From assembly GCF_900163835.1 (NCBI RefSeq), contig NZ_FUKR01000032.1:124001-188000 (forward strand): DNA of 64,000 nt, read 5' to 3'. The notes below the pieces were generated by a model that saw nothing but the letters and a program-made list of their open reading frames with translations, did not search any database and had not been told where the DNA came from. Origin of the DNA: Mycetocola reblochoni REB411 (GTDB taxonomy: Bacteria; Actinomycetota; Actinomycetes; Actinomycetales; Microbacteriaceae). Positions 24,969 through 33,955 of the stretch are shown in pieces. Position 1 is the stretch's first letter. Every line of letters starts with the position of its first letter. The translations under genes were made by a program, and so were the position numbers.

Positions 24969-25946
24969 GTGTCCAAGGTTCCCGCCGTCCTGCTGTCCTC
25001 CGTCCTCGTGCTCGCCGGCCTGACCGCGTGCTCGACGGCGCCCGCGACGTCGGCGTCGGACTGCGAGCCCGTCGTCCAGGGCGGCTCGACCTCGACGGCC
25101 GTCCGGGTGTCGTCCGACCTCGCCGAGGAGCCGGACGCGCACTTCAGCGCACCGCTGGACGGCACGGTCACCGAGCGCACCGTCGCCGTCGCCGGTGACG
25201 GCCCGGTCGTCACCGAGGACACGCTTCCGTCGGTGACGTTCAGCATCTACGACGGGACGACCGGCGACGAGGTCGTCTCCACCGGCATCGACGCGCCCAC
25301 GCTGGCGACGGCCCTCGCGGCGCAGGCGCCGGTCATCGACGACGCCCTCCAGTGCGCCACCGGCGGGTCCCGCCTCGTCGTCACCCTCGGCGGCGAGGAC
25401 GCGGCACCGTTGGCCCAGGCGTTCGCCGGCTACGGTGTCGCCGCCGACTCGACCATCGTCGTCGCGATCGACGTGCACGATGTGCTGCCGCGCGTGGCCT
25501 CCGGGTCGCCGCAGGCCGTGTTCGCTTCCGGTCTGCCCGCCGTCGTGCAGGACGCCGAGGGCACACCCGGCATCAACATCCCCTCAACCCCCGCCCCGTC
25601 CACGCTCCGGGTGGCGGAGCTCATCGCCGGCGACGGCGCACCGGTGGACACCGACCGCCCCGTCCTGGTCAACGCGATGATCGTGCTGTGGGACGACGGC
25701 CAGATCGTCAGCTCCAGCTGGCAGGACAACACGCCGAGCCTGCTCGACGTCAGCAGCATCGCCGCGGACGATGCCATGGGCCAGACCTTCACCACCATGC
25801 TCAGCGACCGCACCGCGGGCTCCCGCGTCGTCGCGGTCGTCCCGCCGGAGAACGGCTACGGTGCGGAGGGCGCCGGGCAGATCCCCGGCGGAGCGACCCA
25901 GATCATCGTCCTCGACGTCCTGGGCAACCTCGGCGACGGACAGTAG
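24969..25946 (+). CDS. FKBP-type peptidyl-prolyl isomerase lipoprotein
   Basis: A 325-residue lipoprotein. A signal sequence with lipobox LTAC places the lipidated Cys at residue 21. The C-terminal 110 residues carry an FKBP fold: DTDRPVLVNAMIVLWDDG, PENGYG and GGATQIIVLDVL, which resemble the FKBP core though several aromatic pocket residues are not obvious. The middle part (about 70-200) repeats the same kind of sequence (DTLPSVTFSIYDG, GEDAAPLAQAFAGYGV), suggesting a second, degenerate FKBP domain. It would assist folding of secreted proteins at the outer face of the membrane. Start GTG at 24969; GTGAGG lies six bases upstream. pafB follows 18 bp later. Confidence 0.85.
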   Translation: MSKVPAVLLSSVLVLAGLTACSTAPATSASDCEPVVQGGSTSTAVRVSSDLAEEPDAHFSAPLDGTVTERTVAVAGDGPVVTEDTLPSVTFSIYDGTTGDEVVSTGIDAPTLATALAAQAPVIDDALQCATGGSRLVVTLGGEDAAPLAQAFAGYGVAADSTIVVAIDVHDVLPRVASGSPQAVFASGLPAVVQDAEGTPGINIPSTPAPSTLRVAELIAGDGAPVDTDRPVLVNAMIVLWDDGQIVSSSWQDNTPSLLDVSSIAADDAMGQTFTTMLSDRTAGSRVVAVVPPENGYGAEGAGQIPGGATQIIVLDVLGNLGDGQ

Positions 25947-25964
25947 CAGGGGAGCGGCGACCAG

Positions 25965-27011
25965 ATGGCGGCACGGAGTCCCGGCATTCCGGCGCAGGAG
26001 CGCCTGTTCTCGCTGGTGCTGGCATTGCTGGCCAGTGAGCACGGCCTGAGCAAGTCGGACATCCTGTCGACGGTGCAGGGATACCGTCAGCGTTATGACT
26101 CCTCCGGAGGCAACCAGAGCCTGGAGCGGCAGTTCGAGCGGGACAAGGACGACCTCAGGGAGCTCGGCATCCCCATCGAGACGACCGAGCCCCCGGGGGA
26201 GCAGGGCAACAACCAGTTGTTGCGCTACCGCATTCCACGCGGGGAGTACGAGCTGCCGACCGAGCTCACCTTCACCCCGGAGGAGATGGCCGTGCTCAGC
26301 CTGGCCGGCACCGTCTGGCGCGAGGGGGCGCTGTCATCGCAGTCGCAGCGGGCGCTGCTCAAGCTGCGCTCCCTCGGCGCCCACACCGCGCAGACGCCGA
26401 TCAGCTACGCCCCGCGCGTCTCGATCGCCGAGGACTCCTTCGCCCCGCTCTCCAGTGCGCTCGACCGCAAGCGTCTGGCGGAGTTCCGGTACCTCAAGCC
26501 CGGCCGTCTCGACGCCGAGGTGCGCCGGGTCGCTCCGTTGGCACTCGTGCAGCACCACGGCCGCTGGCACCTGTACGCGCACGACGCGTCCGCGGACGCG
26601 CCGCGGACCTTCCTTCTGTCCCGGATCGTCGGTCCGGTTCGCGAGCTCACCACCGCCCACACCTGGCCGCTCGACGGGGCGGCGGCCGCGGCGCTCGAGG
26701 GCCTTGACCGGCTCTGGGAGCGCCAGGAGGCCGTGATCGTCGCGAGCGAGGGAAGCGACGCCCGGCTGCGGCTCGGCGCGAGGGCCCATGCCGACGACGA
26801 CGGCACGCTCCGGGTCCATTACACGGACGGTGAGCTTCTCGCCGATGAACTGGCCGGGTACGGGCCCGACATCGTCGTGCACTCGCCGGCGTCGCTCGTC
26901 GACGCGGTGCGGCTGCGCCTCGGACGTGTCCGCGCCCTTCACTCCGCGGGCGCCGGGTCGACGCAGCGCCCTGGTGCTCCGGCTGCGTCCGAGCAGAGGG
27001 GGGACCGCTGA
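25965..27011 (+). CDS. pafB: WYL-domain regulator PafB
   Basis: A 348-residue protein with an N-terminal winged helix (about 10-75, AQERLFSLVLALLASEHGLSKSDIL), a linker, a central WYL domain (about 165-240, LAEFRYLKPG and VAPLALVQHHGRWHLYAHD) and a C-terminal WCX extension. It pairs with PafC, whose gene starts inside its stop (shared base at 27011). In mycobacteria PafBC is a heterodimeric activator of the LexA-independent DNA damage response. I see no proteasome genes in the window. ATG at 25965 is preceded by CAGGGGAGCG. Upstream lies the FKBP gene. Confidence 0.93.
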   Translation: MAARSPGIPAQERLFSLVLALLASEHGLSKSDILSTVQGYRQRYDSSGGNQSLERQFERDKDDLRELGIPIETTEPPGEQGNNQLLRYRIPRGEYELPTELTFTPEEMAVLSLAGTVWREGALSSQSQRALLKLRSLGAHTAQTPISYAPRVSIAEDSFAPLSSALDRKRLAEFRYLKPGRLDAEVRRVAPLALVQHHGRWHLYAHDASADAPRTFLLSRIVGPVRELTTAHTWPLDGAAAAALEGLDRLWERQEAVIVASEGSDARLRLGARAHADDDGTLRVHYTDGELLADELAGYGPDIVVHSPASLVDAVRLRLGRVRALHSAGAGSTQRPGAPAASEQRGDR

Positions 27012-28015
27012 TGGCCGCGCGCGCACCGCAGGGTGCCAGGGACAAGCTCGCCTTCCTGCTCGCTCTCGTTCCGTACCTTCTCGACAGGGAGCGGGCCGAC
27101 GTCGCGGAGGTGGCGGAGCACTTCAGCGTGAGCGAGGCCGAGGTCCGCCAGGCGGTCCGGCTCATCGCGGTGTCGGGCGTGCCGGGGGAGACCGACGCGT
27201 ACCTGCCCGGCGATCTCTTCGACATCGACTGGGGAGCGTTCGAGGACGACGACGAGATCGTCATCACGCACCGGGTCGTCATCAACGAGCCACCGCGTTT
27301 CTCCTCGCGGGAGGCCGCGGCGCTGCTGGCCGGGCTCCAGTACCTGTCGGCGCTTCCCTCGGCCGGAGGACACGAGGTCCTCGACTCCGTGATGACGAAG
27401 CTCTCGCGCAGTGCCTCGGCCGAGCCCAGCCAGCTCGCCGTGCAGAGCGCGGGCGATGCCGATCGCATCCTCGCGACCGTCGCAGCGGCGGTGGACGCCG
27501 GCCTCAGCGTCGAGTTCGACTACCGCACCGCACGGGGCACGAGCGAGCGCCGCGTCGTCGACCCGCTCCGCGTCGACTCGGTCGACTCGGACTGGTACCT
27601 GCGCGCGTGGGACAGGCGCCGCGAGGCCGTGCGGACCTTCCGCGTCGACCGGATGTCGGCGGTGACGCAGGGCAGTCAGGCGATCAGCACGCGCCCCGGC
27701 GACGTCGCGGTGCCCGACGCGCTGTTCTCCCCGTCCGATCAGGACACCTGCGTGACGGTCCTCGTCGACGTCCAGATCCTGCCGTTCCTCGGCGAGTACG
27801 TCGACTCCGTGCCTGATGAGGTGCCCGCGGCCGGCCGCGTCGAGATCGGCCTCCGCCTGGCGCACCCGGACGTGGTCTCGCGGATCGCGGCGCGCTTCGC
27901 CGGCCTGATGGAGGTCGTCGACCCGGTCGAGCTTCGCGATGAGGTGCGTTCCTGGGCGCAGTCCGCTCTGGACGCCTACGAGACGGTGCCGCCGTCCAGC
28001 GACCGGGCGGACTGA
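27011..28015 (+). CDS. pafC: WYL-domain regulator PafC
   Basis: A 334-residue partner of PafB with the same layout: N-terminal helix-turn-helix (about 10-70, YLLDRERADVAEVAEHFSVSEAEV), WYL domain around 160-215 (VEFDYRTARG, PLRVDSVDSDWYLRAWD) and the WCX part. The ATG overlaps the final base of pafB (TGATG), so the two subunits are made together, as expected for an obligate pair. It would bind DNA with PafB upstream of repair genes such as recA; no target site was evident to me within this window. Confidence 0.93.
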   Translation: MAARAPQGARDKLAFLLALVPYLLDRERADVAEVAEHFSVSEAEVRQAVRLIAVSGVPGETDAYLPGDLFDIDWGAFEDDDEIVITHRVVINEPPRFSSREAAALLAGLQYLSALPSAGGHEVLDSVMTKLSRSASAEPSQLAVQSAGDADRILATVAAAVDAGLSVEFDYRTARGTSERRVVDPLRVDSVDSDWYLRAWDRRREAVRTFRVDRMSAVTQGSQAISTRPGDVAVPDALFSPSDQDTCVTVLVDVQILPFLGEYVDSVPDEVPAAGRVEIGLRLAHPDVVSRIAARFAGLMEVVDPVELRDEVRSWAQSALDAYETVPPSSDRAD

Positions 28016-28020
28016 GCGGG

Positions 28021-28026
28021 TAGACT
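28021..28026 (+). promoter_or_regulatory. -10 box TAGACT for tatA
   Basis: TAGACT lies five bases past the pafC stop. A start near 28033 gives a short leader carrying GGAGGA before ATG at 28051, so tatA-tatC can be transcribed separately from pafBC. Confidence 0.5.
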
Positions 28027-28050
28027 GCACTGACGACCCGGAGGACTCTC

Positions 28051-28323
28051 ATGTTTAGCAACCTCGGTGGACCCCACCTGATCATCATCCTGTTCATCAT
28101 CATCCTGCTGTTCGGCGCGCCCAAGCTGCCGGCGCTGGCGCGCAGCCTCGGCCAGTCGATGAAGATCTTCCGCAGCGAGGTGAGCACCAAGAACGGTGCC
28201 GCATCCGGCACGGACGCCGCTGACGGGACGACGAGCACGCCGGCGGCTCCGACGGAGAACACCGCCCCCGGACCGACCGCGACGAGCGACACGACCGGCG
28301 GCGACACCCGACCCAGCGCCTAG
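28051..28323 (+). CDS. tatA: Twin-arginine translocase subunit TatA
   Basis: A 90-residue protein with a single N-terminal membrane helix (about 8-24), the conserved FGAPKLPALARSLGQSMKIFR hinge and amphipathic helix, and a hydrophilic tail rich in T, A and D. It forms the pore-like part of the Tat pathway that exports folded proteins. GGAGGA is well placed before ATG. tatC follows 9 bp later. No tatB is seen, as is usual when it is encoded elsewhere in actinobacteria. Confidence 0.95.
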   Translation: MFSNLGGPHLIIILFIIILLFGAPKLPALARSLGQSMKIFRSEVSTKNGAASGTDAADGTTSTPAAPTENTAPGPTATSDTTGGDTRPSA

Positions 28324-28332
28324 CGAGCGTCG

Positions 28333-29121
28333 GTGAGTCCCCGCGCCACCCGCAACCGCGAGGGCCGGATGTCCCTCGGAGCCCACCTGGTCGAGCTCCG
28401 CAAACGTCTGGTGCTGGCCGCCATCGGCGTCGGCCTGGGAATGGTCCTCGGTTTCGTCGTCTCCGGCTGGGTGATCGAGCAGATCACCATCCCGATCGAG
28501 ACGATCGCCGAGTCCCGCAACGCCTCCCTCAACTTCGACACCGTCACTTCGAGCTTCGACCTCCGGCTCAAGGTGGCGCTGACGGTCGGGGTCGTGGCGT
28601 CCTCACCCGTGTGGCTCTACCAGATCTGGGCGTTCCTCGTCCCCGGTCTGACGCGCAAGGAGGTGCTCTACGCGCTCGGCTTCCTCGGCAGCGCGGTCCC
28701 GCTCTTCCTCATCGGCTGCTCGGCCGGCTGGCTGGTCATGCCGCACATCGTGGAACTCATGGCGGGGTTCACCCCGTCCGAGAACGCGACCAACCTGTAC
28801 CAGGCGTCCTACTACTACGACTTCGTCCTGAAGCTCATGCTCGCGGTCGGCATCGCCTTCGTCCTGCCGGTGTTCCTCGTCCTGCTCAACTTCGTCGGTG
28901 TGCTCTCCGCAGCTGCGATCATCGGCGGCTGGCGGATCGCCATCCTCGTGATCGTGCTGTTCTGCGCGCTGGCGACGCCCGCGGCCGACGTGATCTCGAT
29001 GTTCCTGCTGGCGATCCCGATGATCGTGCTCTACTTCGCCGCGTACGGCGTCGCCTGGCTGCATGACCGGCGGGCGCGTCGGCGCTCCGATGCCCTCGCG
29101 GCGGAAACGGCCCCCCTGTGA
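28333..29121 (+). CDS. tatC: Twin-arginine translocase subunit TatC
   Basis: A 262-residue membrane protein with six predicted helices. The N-terminal MSLGAHLVELRKRL is the TatC signature for twin-arginine signal binding, and the FVPGLTRKE and PVFLVLLNFVGVL regions are conserved. GTG at 28333 is the furthest start; ATG at 28369 (residue 13), exactly at the signature, is a good alternative because the GTG lacks a clear ribosome binding site. The last four bases overlap the helY start (GTGA), so the genes are coupled. Confidence 0.94.
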   Translation: MSPRATRNREGRMSLGAHLVELRKRLVLAAIGVGLGMVLGFVVSGWVIEQITIPIETIAESRNASLNFDTVTSSFDLRLKVALTVGVVASSPVWLYQIWAFLVPGLTRKEVLYALGFLGSAVPLFLIGCSAGWLVMPHIVELMAGFTPSENATNLYQASYYYDFVLKLMLAVGIAFVLPVFLVLLNFVGVLSAAAIIGGWRIAILVIVLFCALATPAADVISMFLLAIPMIVLYFAAYGVAWLHDRRARRRSDALAAETAPL

Positions 29122-31541
29122 CCCCTGACGCCACCCCCAGCCCCGCCGAGCGCTACGCCCGTTCGAGGCTGACGACCCGGCCGGGCCTCCAGGCGTTCCA
29201 GGCCTCGCTCACCGTCGACCTCGACCCCTTCCAGCTCGAGGCGTGTGCACGGCTGGAGGACGGTGACGGCGTCCTCGTCGCGGCACCGACGGGGGCGGGG
29301 AAGACGATCGTCGCCGAGTTCGCGATCTTCCTTGCCCTGCGCACCACGCACGACAAGGTCTTCTACACCGCGCCGATGAAGGCGATCAGCAACCAGAAGT
29401 ACCAGGAGTTCGCCGAACGCTTCGGCGCGGCGGAGGTCGGGCTGCTCACGGGGGACACCTCGATCAACCCGCGCGCCCGCATCGTGGTCATGACGACCGA
29501 GGTGCTCCGCAACATGATCTACGCCGACTCCGATCTGCTTGACGACCTGGGATTCGTCGTCATGGACGAGGTGCACTACCTCGCCGACCGCTTCCGGGGC
29601 GCCGTCTGGGAGGAGATCATCATCCACCTCTCCCCGCAGACCCGCCTCGTCGCCCTCAGCGCCACGGTCTCCAACGCCGAGGAGTTCGGCGACTGGATCC
29701 AAACCGTCCGGGGGGACACGGCGGTCATCGTCTCCGAGCACCGGCCCGTTCCGCTGGAACAGCACGCGCTGTTTGGCACCCAGCTCATCGACCTCTTCGA
29801 CGGCGACCCCGAGGACCGACGGGTGAACCCCGAGCTCGTCCAGCTCAACCGCGGTGCCGCCTCGGCACGCAGCGGCAGGGGACGGGGCCGCCGGTCCCGC
29901 CAGGACACCCGCGAGCGTCGCGGTCCACGCATCGCGCGTGCCCCGCGGTGGCGGGTGGTCGACATCCTCGAGCAGCACGATCTCCTGCCCGCGATCTTCT
30001 TCGTGTTCAGCCGGGCCGGGTGCGACGACGCCGTGGAGCAGGTGCTTCGCTCCGGCATCGAGCTGACGACGCCGGCCGAGCGGGAGCGCACCAGGGCGAT
30101 CGTCAACCGGGTCCGGCTCACGCTGACGGAGTCGGAACTGTCCACTCTGGGGTTCTGGGGGTGGAGGGACGCGCTCGAACGGGGTGTCGCGGCACATCAC
30201 GCCGGCATGCTCCCTCAGTTCAAGTCGGTCGTCGAGGAACTGTTCCAGGAGCGCCTGCTGAAGGTGGTCTTCGCCACGGAGACGCTGGCGCTCGGCGTCA
30301 ACATGCCGGCCAGGACGGTCGTGCTCGAACGACTCGACAAGTTCAACGGCGAGTCGCGCGTGCCGATCACGCCGGGGGAGTACACCCAGCTGACCGGGCG
30401 CGCGGGCAGGAGGGGCATCGACGCCGAGGGACACGCCGTCGTGCAGTGGAGGGACTCACTCGCGCCCGAGGCCGTCGCCCAGCTGGCCTCGCGGCGAAGC
30501 TACCCGCTCACCTCCAGTTTCCGCCCCAGCTACAACATGGCGATCAACCTCATCGAGAGGTTCGGCAGGGACCGCTCCCGCGAGATCCTCGAGTCGTCCT
30601 TCGCCCAGTTCCAGGCCGACCGTCAGGTCGTCGGCGTTGCCCGCAAGGTCAGGGAGCAGGAGCGCACGCTCGACGGCTATCGCGAGGCGATGCAGTGCCA
30701 CCTCGGCGACTTCACCGAGTACATCGCTATCCGTTCCCGGCTCTCCGACGCGGAGAAGCGGCTCGGCAGAACGCGCAACCGCGGCCAGGCGCAGGAGCTG
30801 CAGGCGGAGATCGACCGCGACAGGCGGCGCCTGAAGACCCATCCGTGCCACGCCTGCTCCGAGCGGGAGGACCACGCGCGCTGGGCCAACCGCTGGAACA
30901 CGCTGTCCGCGAGCACGGCGCAGCTGCGGCGCGACATCGCCGCACGGACGGGCGCGGTCGCCGCCGTGTTCGACCGGGTGACCGAGGTGCTTCACGAGGC
31001 CGAGTACCTCATCACGACACCGGACGGCGAGGTGGAGGCCAGTCACACCGGTCGCATGCTCGCCCGCATCTACGGCGAGCGTGACCTCCTCGTCGCCGAG
31101 GCACTGCGGCGGCACACCTGGCGCGACCTGGACCCGGCGTCCCTGGCCGCGATGGCGGCGTGCATGGTGTACGAGCCCCGGCGCGACGACGACGAGGTGC
31201 CGGAGCAGTTCCTTCCGAAGGGGGCGTTCCGGGAGGCGCTGGCGACGACCGTGGCCCTCTGGGAGCGGCTCGACGGCATCGAGCGAGCCCACAGGCTGCC
31301 GGGAACGGCGCCGGTCAACGCCTCGCTCGCCCCGGCGATGCACCGCTGGTCGCGTGGCGGAGACCTCGACGACGTGCTGCGGCGCGCGAACCTCGCCGCG
31401 GGCGACTTCGTGCGGATGACCAAGCAGACCATCGACCTTCTCGACCAGATCGCCCAGGTCGCGCCCGGAGGCGTCGGACGCAACGCCCGCACAGCCGTCG
31501 ACTCCCTGCGGCGAGGCATCGTCGCGTCGAGCTCGCTGTGA
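29118..31541 (+). CDS. helY: Ski2/Mtr4-like RNA helicase HelY
   Basis: An 807-residue SF2 helicase: APTGAGKT (56-63), DEVHYL (150-155), SAT (181-183), an arginine-rich insert near 250-275 (SGRGRGRRSRQDTRERRG), and motif VI TGRAGRRGID. The C-terminal DSHCT-like region (about 620-807) and the Cys pair HPCHACSE near 576-581 match the HelY group of actinobacteria, relatives of Ski2 and Mtr4 in RNA decay. GTG overlaps the tatC stop, and its own stop overlaps the lnt start, both as GTGA. Its RNA target is not known. The tat-helY-lnt order is common in this group. Confidence 0.92.
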   Translation: MTPDATPSPAERYARSRLTTRPGLQAFQASLTVDLDPFQLEACARLEDGDGVLVAAPTGAGKTIVAEFAIFLALRTTHDKVFYTAPMKAISNQKYQEFAERFGAAEVGLLTGDTSINPRARIVVMTTEVLRNMIYADSDLLDDLGFVVMDEVHYLADRFRGAVWEEIIIHLSPQTRLVALSATVSNAEEFGDWIQTVRGDTAVIVSEHRPVPLEQHALFGTQLIDLFDGDPEDRRVNPELVQLNRGAASARSGRGRGRRSRQDTRERRGPRIARAPRWRVVDILEQHDLLPAIFFVFSRAGCDDAVEQVLRSGIELTTPAERERTRAIVNRVRLTLTESELSTLGFWGWRDALERGVAAHHAGMLPQFKSVVEELFQERLLKVVFATETLALGVNMPARTVVLERLDKFNGESRVPITPGEYTQLTGRAGRRGIDAEGHAVVQWRDSLAPEAVAQLASRRSYPLTSSFRPSYNMAINLIERFGRDRSREILESSFAQFQADRQVVGVARKVREQERTLDGYREAMQCHLGDFTEYIAIRSRLSDAEKRLGRTRNRGQAQELQAEIDRDRRRLKTHPCHACSEREDHARWANRWNTLSASTAQLRRDIAARTGAVAAVFDRVTEVLHEAEYLITTPDGEVEASHTGRMLARIYGERDLLVAEALRRHTWRDLDPASLAAMAACMVYEPRRDDDEVPEQFLPKGAFREALATTVALWERLDGIERAHRLPGTAPVNASLAPAMHRWSRGGDLDDVLRRANLAAGDFVRMTKQTIDLLDQIAQVAPGGVGRNARTAVDSLRRGIVASSSL

Positions 31542-33274
31542 GCGGCTCCCCGCGCGCGACCGCGCGCCGTTCCGGCCGTGCCCCGCTCGATGTCCCCGCC
31601 GCCGAGGGCGGGCCGATCGTGCCGGTGTGGGCGGCCGTCGTCCTCGCCGTCGGATACGGCCCCCTCACGGACCTCGCCTTCCCTGACGCGGACCTGTGGC
31701 CGCTCATCGTCCCCGGCATCGCCGTCCTGCTGGTCGCGTTGCGCGGTCGGGGATTCTGGGGCGGCATGGGCCTGGGGACGCTCGCGGGGGCATCGTTCTA
31801 CCTCATCCACATCCAGTGGGCGACGCTGTTCCTCGGCGTGGTCCCGTGGGCGGCGCTCAGCATCCTCGAGGCTCTCTTCGTCGGCGTGGGCTCCGGCCTG
31901 ATCGCGCTCGCCTACCGCGTGGTCCCGCGCCACTGGCCGGGCAGTGCCGGACGGATGCTGCTTCTGCCTGCCATCGTGGCCGGGCTCTGGATCGCCAGGG
32001 AGTCGGTCAGCGGCGCATGGCCCTACGGCGGGTTCGCCTGGGGTCGGGTAGCGCTGAGTCAGTCGGAGAGCCCGCTCGCCCCGCTCGTGGCCTGGGTCGG
32101 CCTCGACGGACTCGGCTTCCTGCTCGTCTTCCTCACCGCCGCGCTGGTCGAGGCGGCCGTCGGCGGGGCCAGACTGACGGTCGGCGCGCCGTTCCCCGCG
32201 ACACGCGTGCCCCGGGTCCCTTTCCCCGACCGCCCCGCCGACGCGGTCGAGCCGGTCCGCTCCCGGAGCACGCCGGGTCGACTCTGGCGCGTGCTGGTCC
32301 CGGCGATCACCGTGGTCGCACTGACCGCCTGGCCCGCCTGGAATGTGGCCGAGGCCGGCTCGCTCCGGGTCGGTGCCGTCCAGGGCAACGGGCCCGCAGG
32401 ATACTTCGACCGGGCGGAGCAGGGCGAGGTCAGGGACGCGCAGTTCGAAGCGACGCTCCCTCTGATCGGCGAGGACCTGGACCTGGTGGTGTGGCCGGAG
32501 GCGTCAGCCGAGCTGGACCCGCGACGCGACGCGACGACGGAGGCCATGCTCGGCTACCTCTCCTCGAGCATCGGCGCACCGCTGCTCGTCGGCGCCATCA
32601 CTGAGCGCGACGGCGAGCTGTTCAACTCCTCGCTGCTCGTCGAGAGCGACGACGAGGGCACCGGCGTCAGCGCCCAGTACGACAAGCACCGCCCCGTCCC
32701 GTTCGGCGAGTACGTTCCGGATCGCGCGTTCTGGGAGCCCTTCGCCCCCGAGCTGATCGGGCTGATCCAGCGTGAGTACACGCCGGGCACCGGTTCGGCG
32801 GCGCTGCGGATCGGCCAGCTCACCGCCGCGGTGTCGATCTGCTTCGACATCGTCGACGACGCGCTCACCAGGGACGCGGTCCGCGACGGCGCATCGGTGA
32901 TCATCGCCCAGACCAACAACGCGGACTTCGGCGAGACCGACGAGAACCAGCAACAGCTCGCGATCGCACGGATGCGGGCGATCGAGACGGGCAGGAGCCT
33001 GCTCAACCTCTCGACGGTGGGGACGTCGCAGGCGATCGGCCCGGACGGAACGACGATCGCCGCGCTTCCCGCGTACACGGCCACGCAGATGGCGGTCGAT
33101 CTCCCGCTGTCACGCAGCACCACCCCCGCGATCGTGATCGGGCCGGCGGTGAGCACGCTCGTCACGGTCGGCGGCCTGTCCGCCCTCGCCGCGGCAGTGG
33201 TCGTCGCCGCACGCCGACGCGGCGACGTGCTGCGAGGCGACCGTCCCCCCGCCGTCGGCGGGGGAGCGGCCTGA
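31538..33274 (+). CDS. lnt: Apolipoprotein N-acyltransferase
   Basis: A 578-residue protein. Six to eight membrane helices occupy about residues 26-210 and 250-270, followed by a nitrilase-type catalytic domain with the triad E321 (VVWPEAS), K383 (YDKHRPVPFGEYVP) and C435 (VSICFDI). It adds the third acyl chain to lipoproteins at the membrane. A loop of about 35 residues rich in P, R and T sits before the last helix of the first set (about 215-250). GTG at 31538 is coupled to the helY stop; the open frame extends far upstream but overlaps helY. It ends convergently with rbpA. Confidence 0.93.
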   Translation: MSGSPRATARRSGRAPLDVPAAEGGPIVPVWAAVVLAVGYGPLTDLAFPDADLWPLIVPGIAVLLVALRGRGFWGGMGLGTLAGASFYLIHIQWATLFLGVVPWAALSILEALFVGVGSGLIALAYRVVPRHWPGSAGRMLLLPAIVAGLWIARESVSGAWPYGGFAWGRVALSQSESPLAPLVAWVGLDGLGFLLVFLTAALVEAAVGGARLTVGAPFPATRVPRVPFPDRPADAVEPVRSRSTPGRLWRVLVPAITVVALTAWPAWNVAEAGSLRVGAVQGNGPAGYFDRAEQGEVRDAQFEATLPLIGEDLDLVVWPEASAELDPRRDATTEAMLGYLSSSIGAPLLVGAITERDGELFNSSLLVESDDEGTGVSAQYDKHRPVPFGEYVPDRAFWEPFAPELIGLIQREYTPGTGSAALRIGQLTAAVSICFDIVDDALTRDAVRDGASVIIAQTNNADFGETDENQQQLAIARMRAIETGRSLLNLSTVGTSQAIGPDGTTIAALPAYTATQMAVDLPLSRSTTPAIVIGPAVSTLVTVGGLSALAAAVVVAARRRGDVLRGDRPPAVGGGAA

Positions 33275-33280
33275 GGAATG

Positions 33281-33317
33281 ACGATGCCGCCGACCGCGAG
33301 ACGGTCGACGGCATCGT
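33281..33317. terminator. Bidirectional terminator between lnt and rbpA
   Basis: A 16-bp inverted repeat with one mismatch (33281-33296 and 33302-33317) around CGAGA, followed by TTTCGG, between two convergent genes. Confidence 0.8.
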
Positions 33318-33362
33318 TTCGGCCCCCTCGACGCGGGGCCGGGAATCAGCGGATGACCGCGC

Positions 33363-33722
33363 TCAGGCGCTGGCCTGTCCGCGACGTTCTCTGAGGTACT
33401 GCAACCGCTCCTCGAGCAGCTCCTCGAGCTCCTCGCGGCTTCGGCGCTCCAGGAGCATGTCCCAGTGCGTCCTCGCATGCTTGCCGTCCTCGTGCGTGAC
33501 GTCGACCGGCTTCGAATCGACGAGGAGGACGGATTCGGCACCGCAGAATCGGCACGTCCAGGTCTCCGGCGGTTCGGCGTCGGCCGCGAACATCAGGATC
33601 ATTTCCCTGGAGCACTCGGGGCACCGGTAGTGCTGTTCCGTCCGCTCAGAGAAGATGACGCCGTCCTCGCTCTGCAGGCTCTGTGAGCCCAGCCTCATCC
33701 CACGCAAACTGCGATCTGCCAT
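33363..33722 (-). CDS. rbpA: RNA polymerase-binding protein RbpA
   Basis: A 119-residue protein with four Cys at 34, 37, 57 and 60 (RCPECS and CRFCG), the RbpA zinc core. It is followed by the basic linker and the C-terminal sigma-interaction domain (THWDMLLERRSREELEELLEER, about 85-106). RbpA is an actinobacterial transcription factor that holds the group 1 sigma factor on the polymerase and stabilises the open complex. ATG at 33722 with GAGAGGAG upstream is chosen over the longer frame to 33842. The 230 bp upstream contain no other gene, only the SPFH terminator. Confidence 0.96.
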   Translation of the reverse strand: MADRSLRGMRLGSQSLQSEDGVIFSERTEQHYRCPECSREMILMFAADAEPPETWTCRFCGAESVLLVDSKPVDVTHEDGKHARTHWDMLLERRSREELEELLEERLQYLRERRGQASA

Positions 33723-33884
33723 TGTGTGACTCCTCTCGCCTCGCCTCTTAACAATGACGCGACGGACGCGAAAACGTCGGTTCGACCAGCGGTTCTCACA
33801 GTCAAGTACCAGGACGGCGCGCGTCAGCCCCTCATCTGTCACAACGAGCGGACCGGACGAAAGATTCCGTGGCCGTCCGGAACG

Positions 33885-33918
33885 GTCGCCGCCCCGTCCG
33901 GACGGACGGGGCGGCGAC
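33885..33918 (-). terminator. Terminator after the SPFH gene
   Basis: GTCGCCGCCCCGTCC (33885-33899) and its exact complement (33904-33918) form a 15-bp stem with a four-base loop, 37 bp past the reverse-strand SPFH stop. Confidence 0.8.
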
Positions 33919-33955
33919 GGAACCCGCTCATGGGCTCACGGCGGGGGAGCGGAGG

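Noticed and set aside
31160-31537. Long N-terminal extension of Lnt (704-residue frame)
   Set aside because: The extension runs wholly inside helY in another frame. Family length and the GTGA overlap place the start at 31538.
28051-33274. tatA-tatC-helY-lnt as a new system
   Set aside because: This coupled order is familiar in actinobacteria and each gene has a known separate role.
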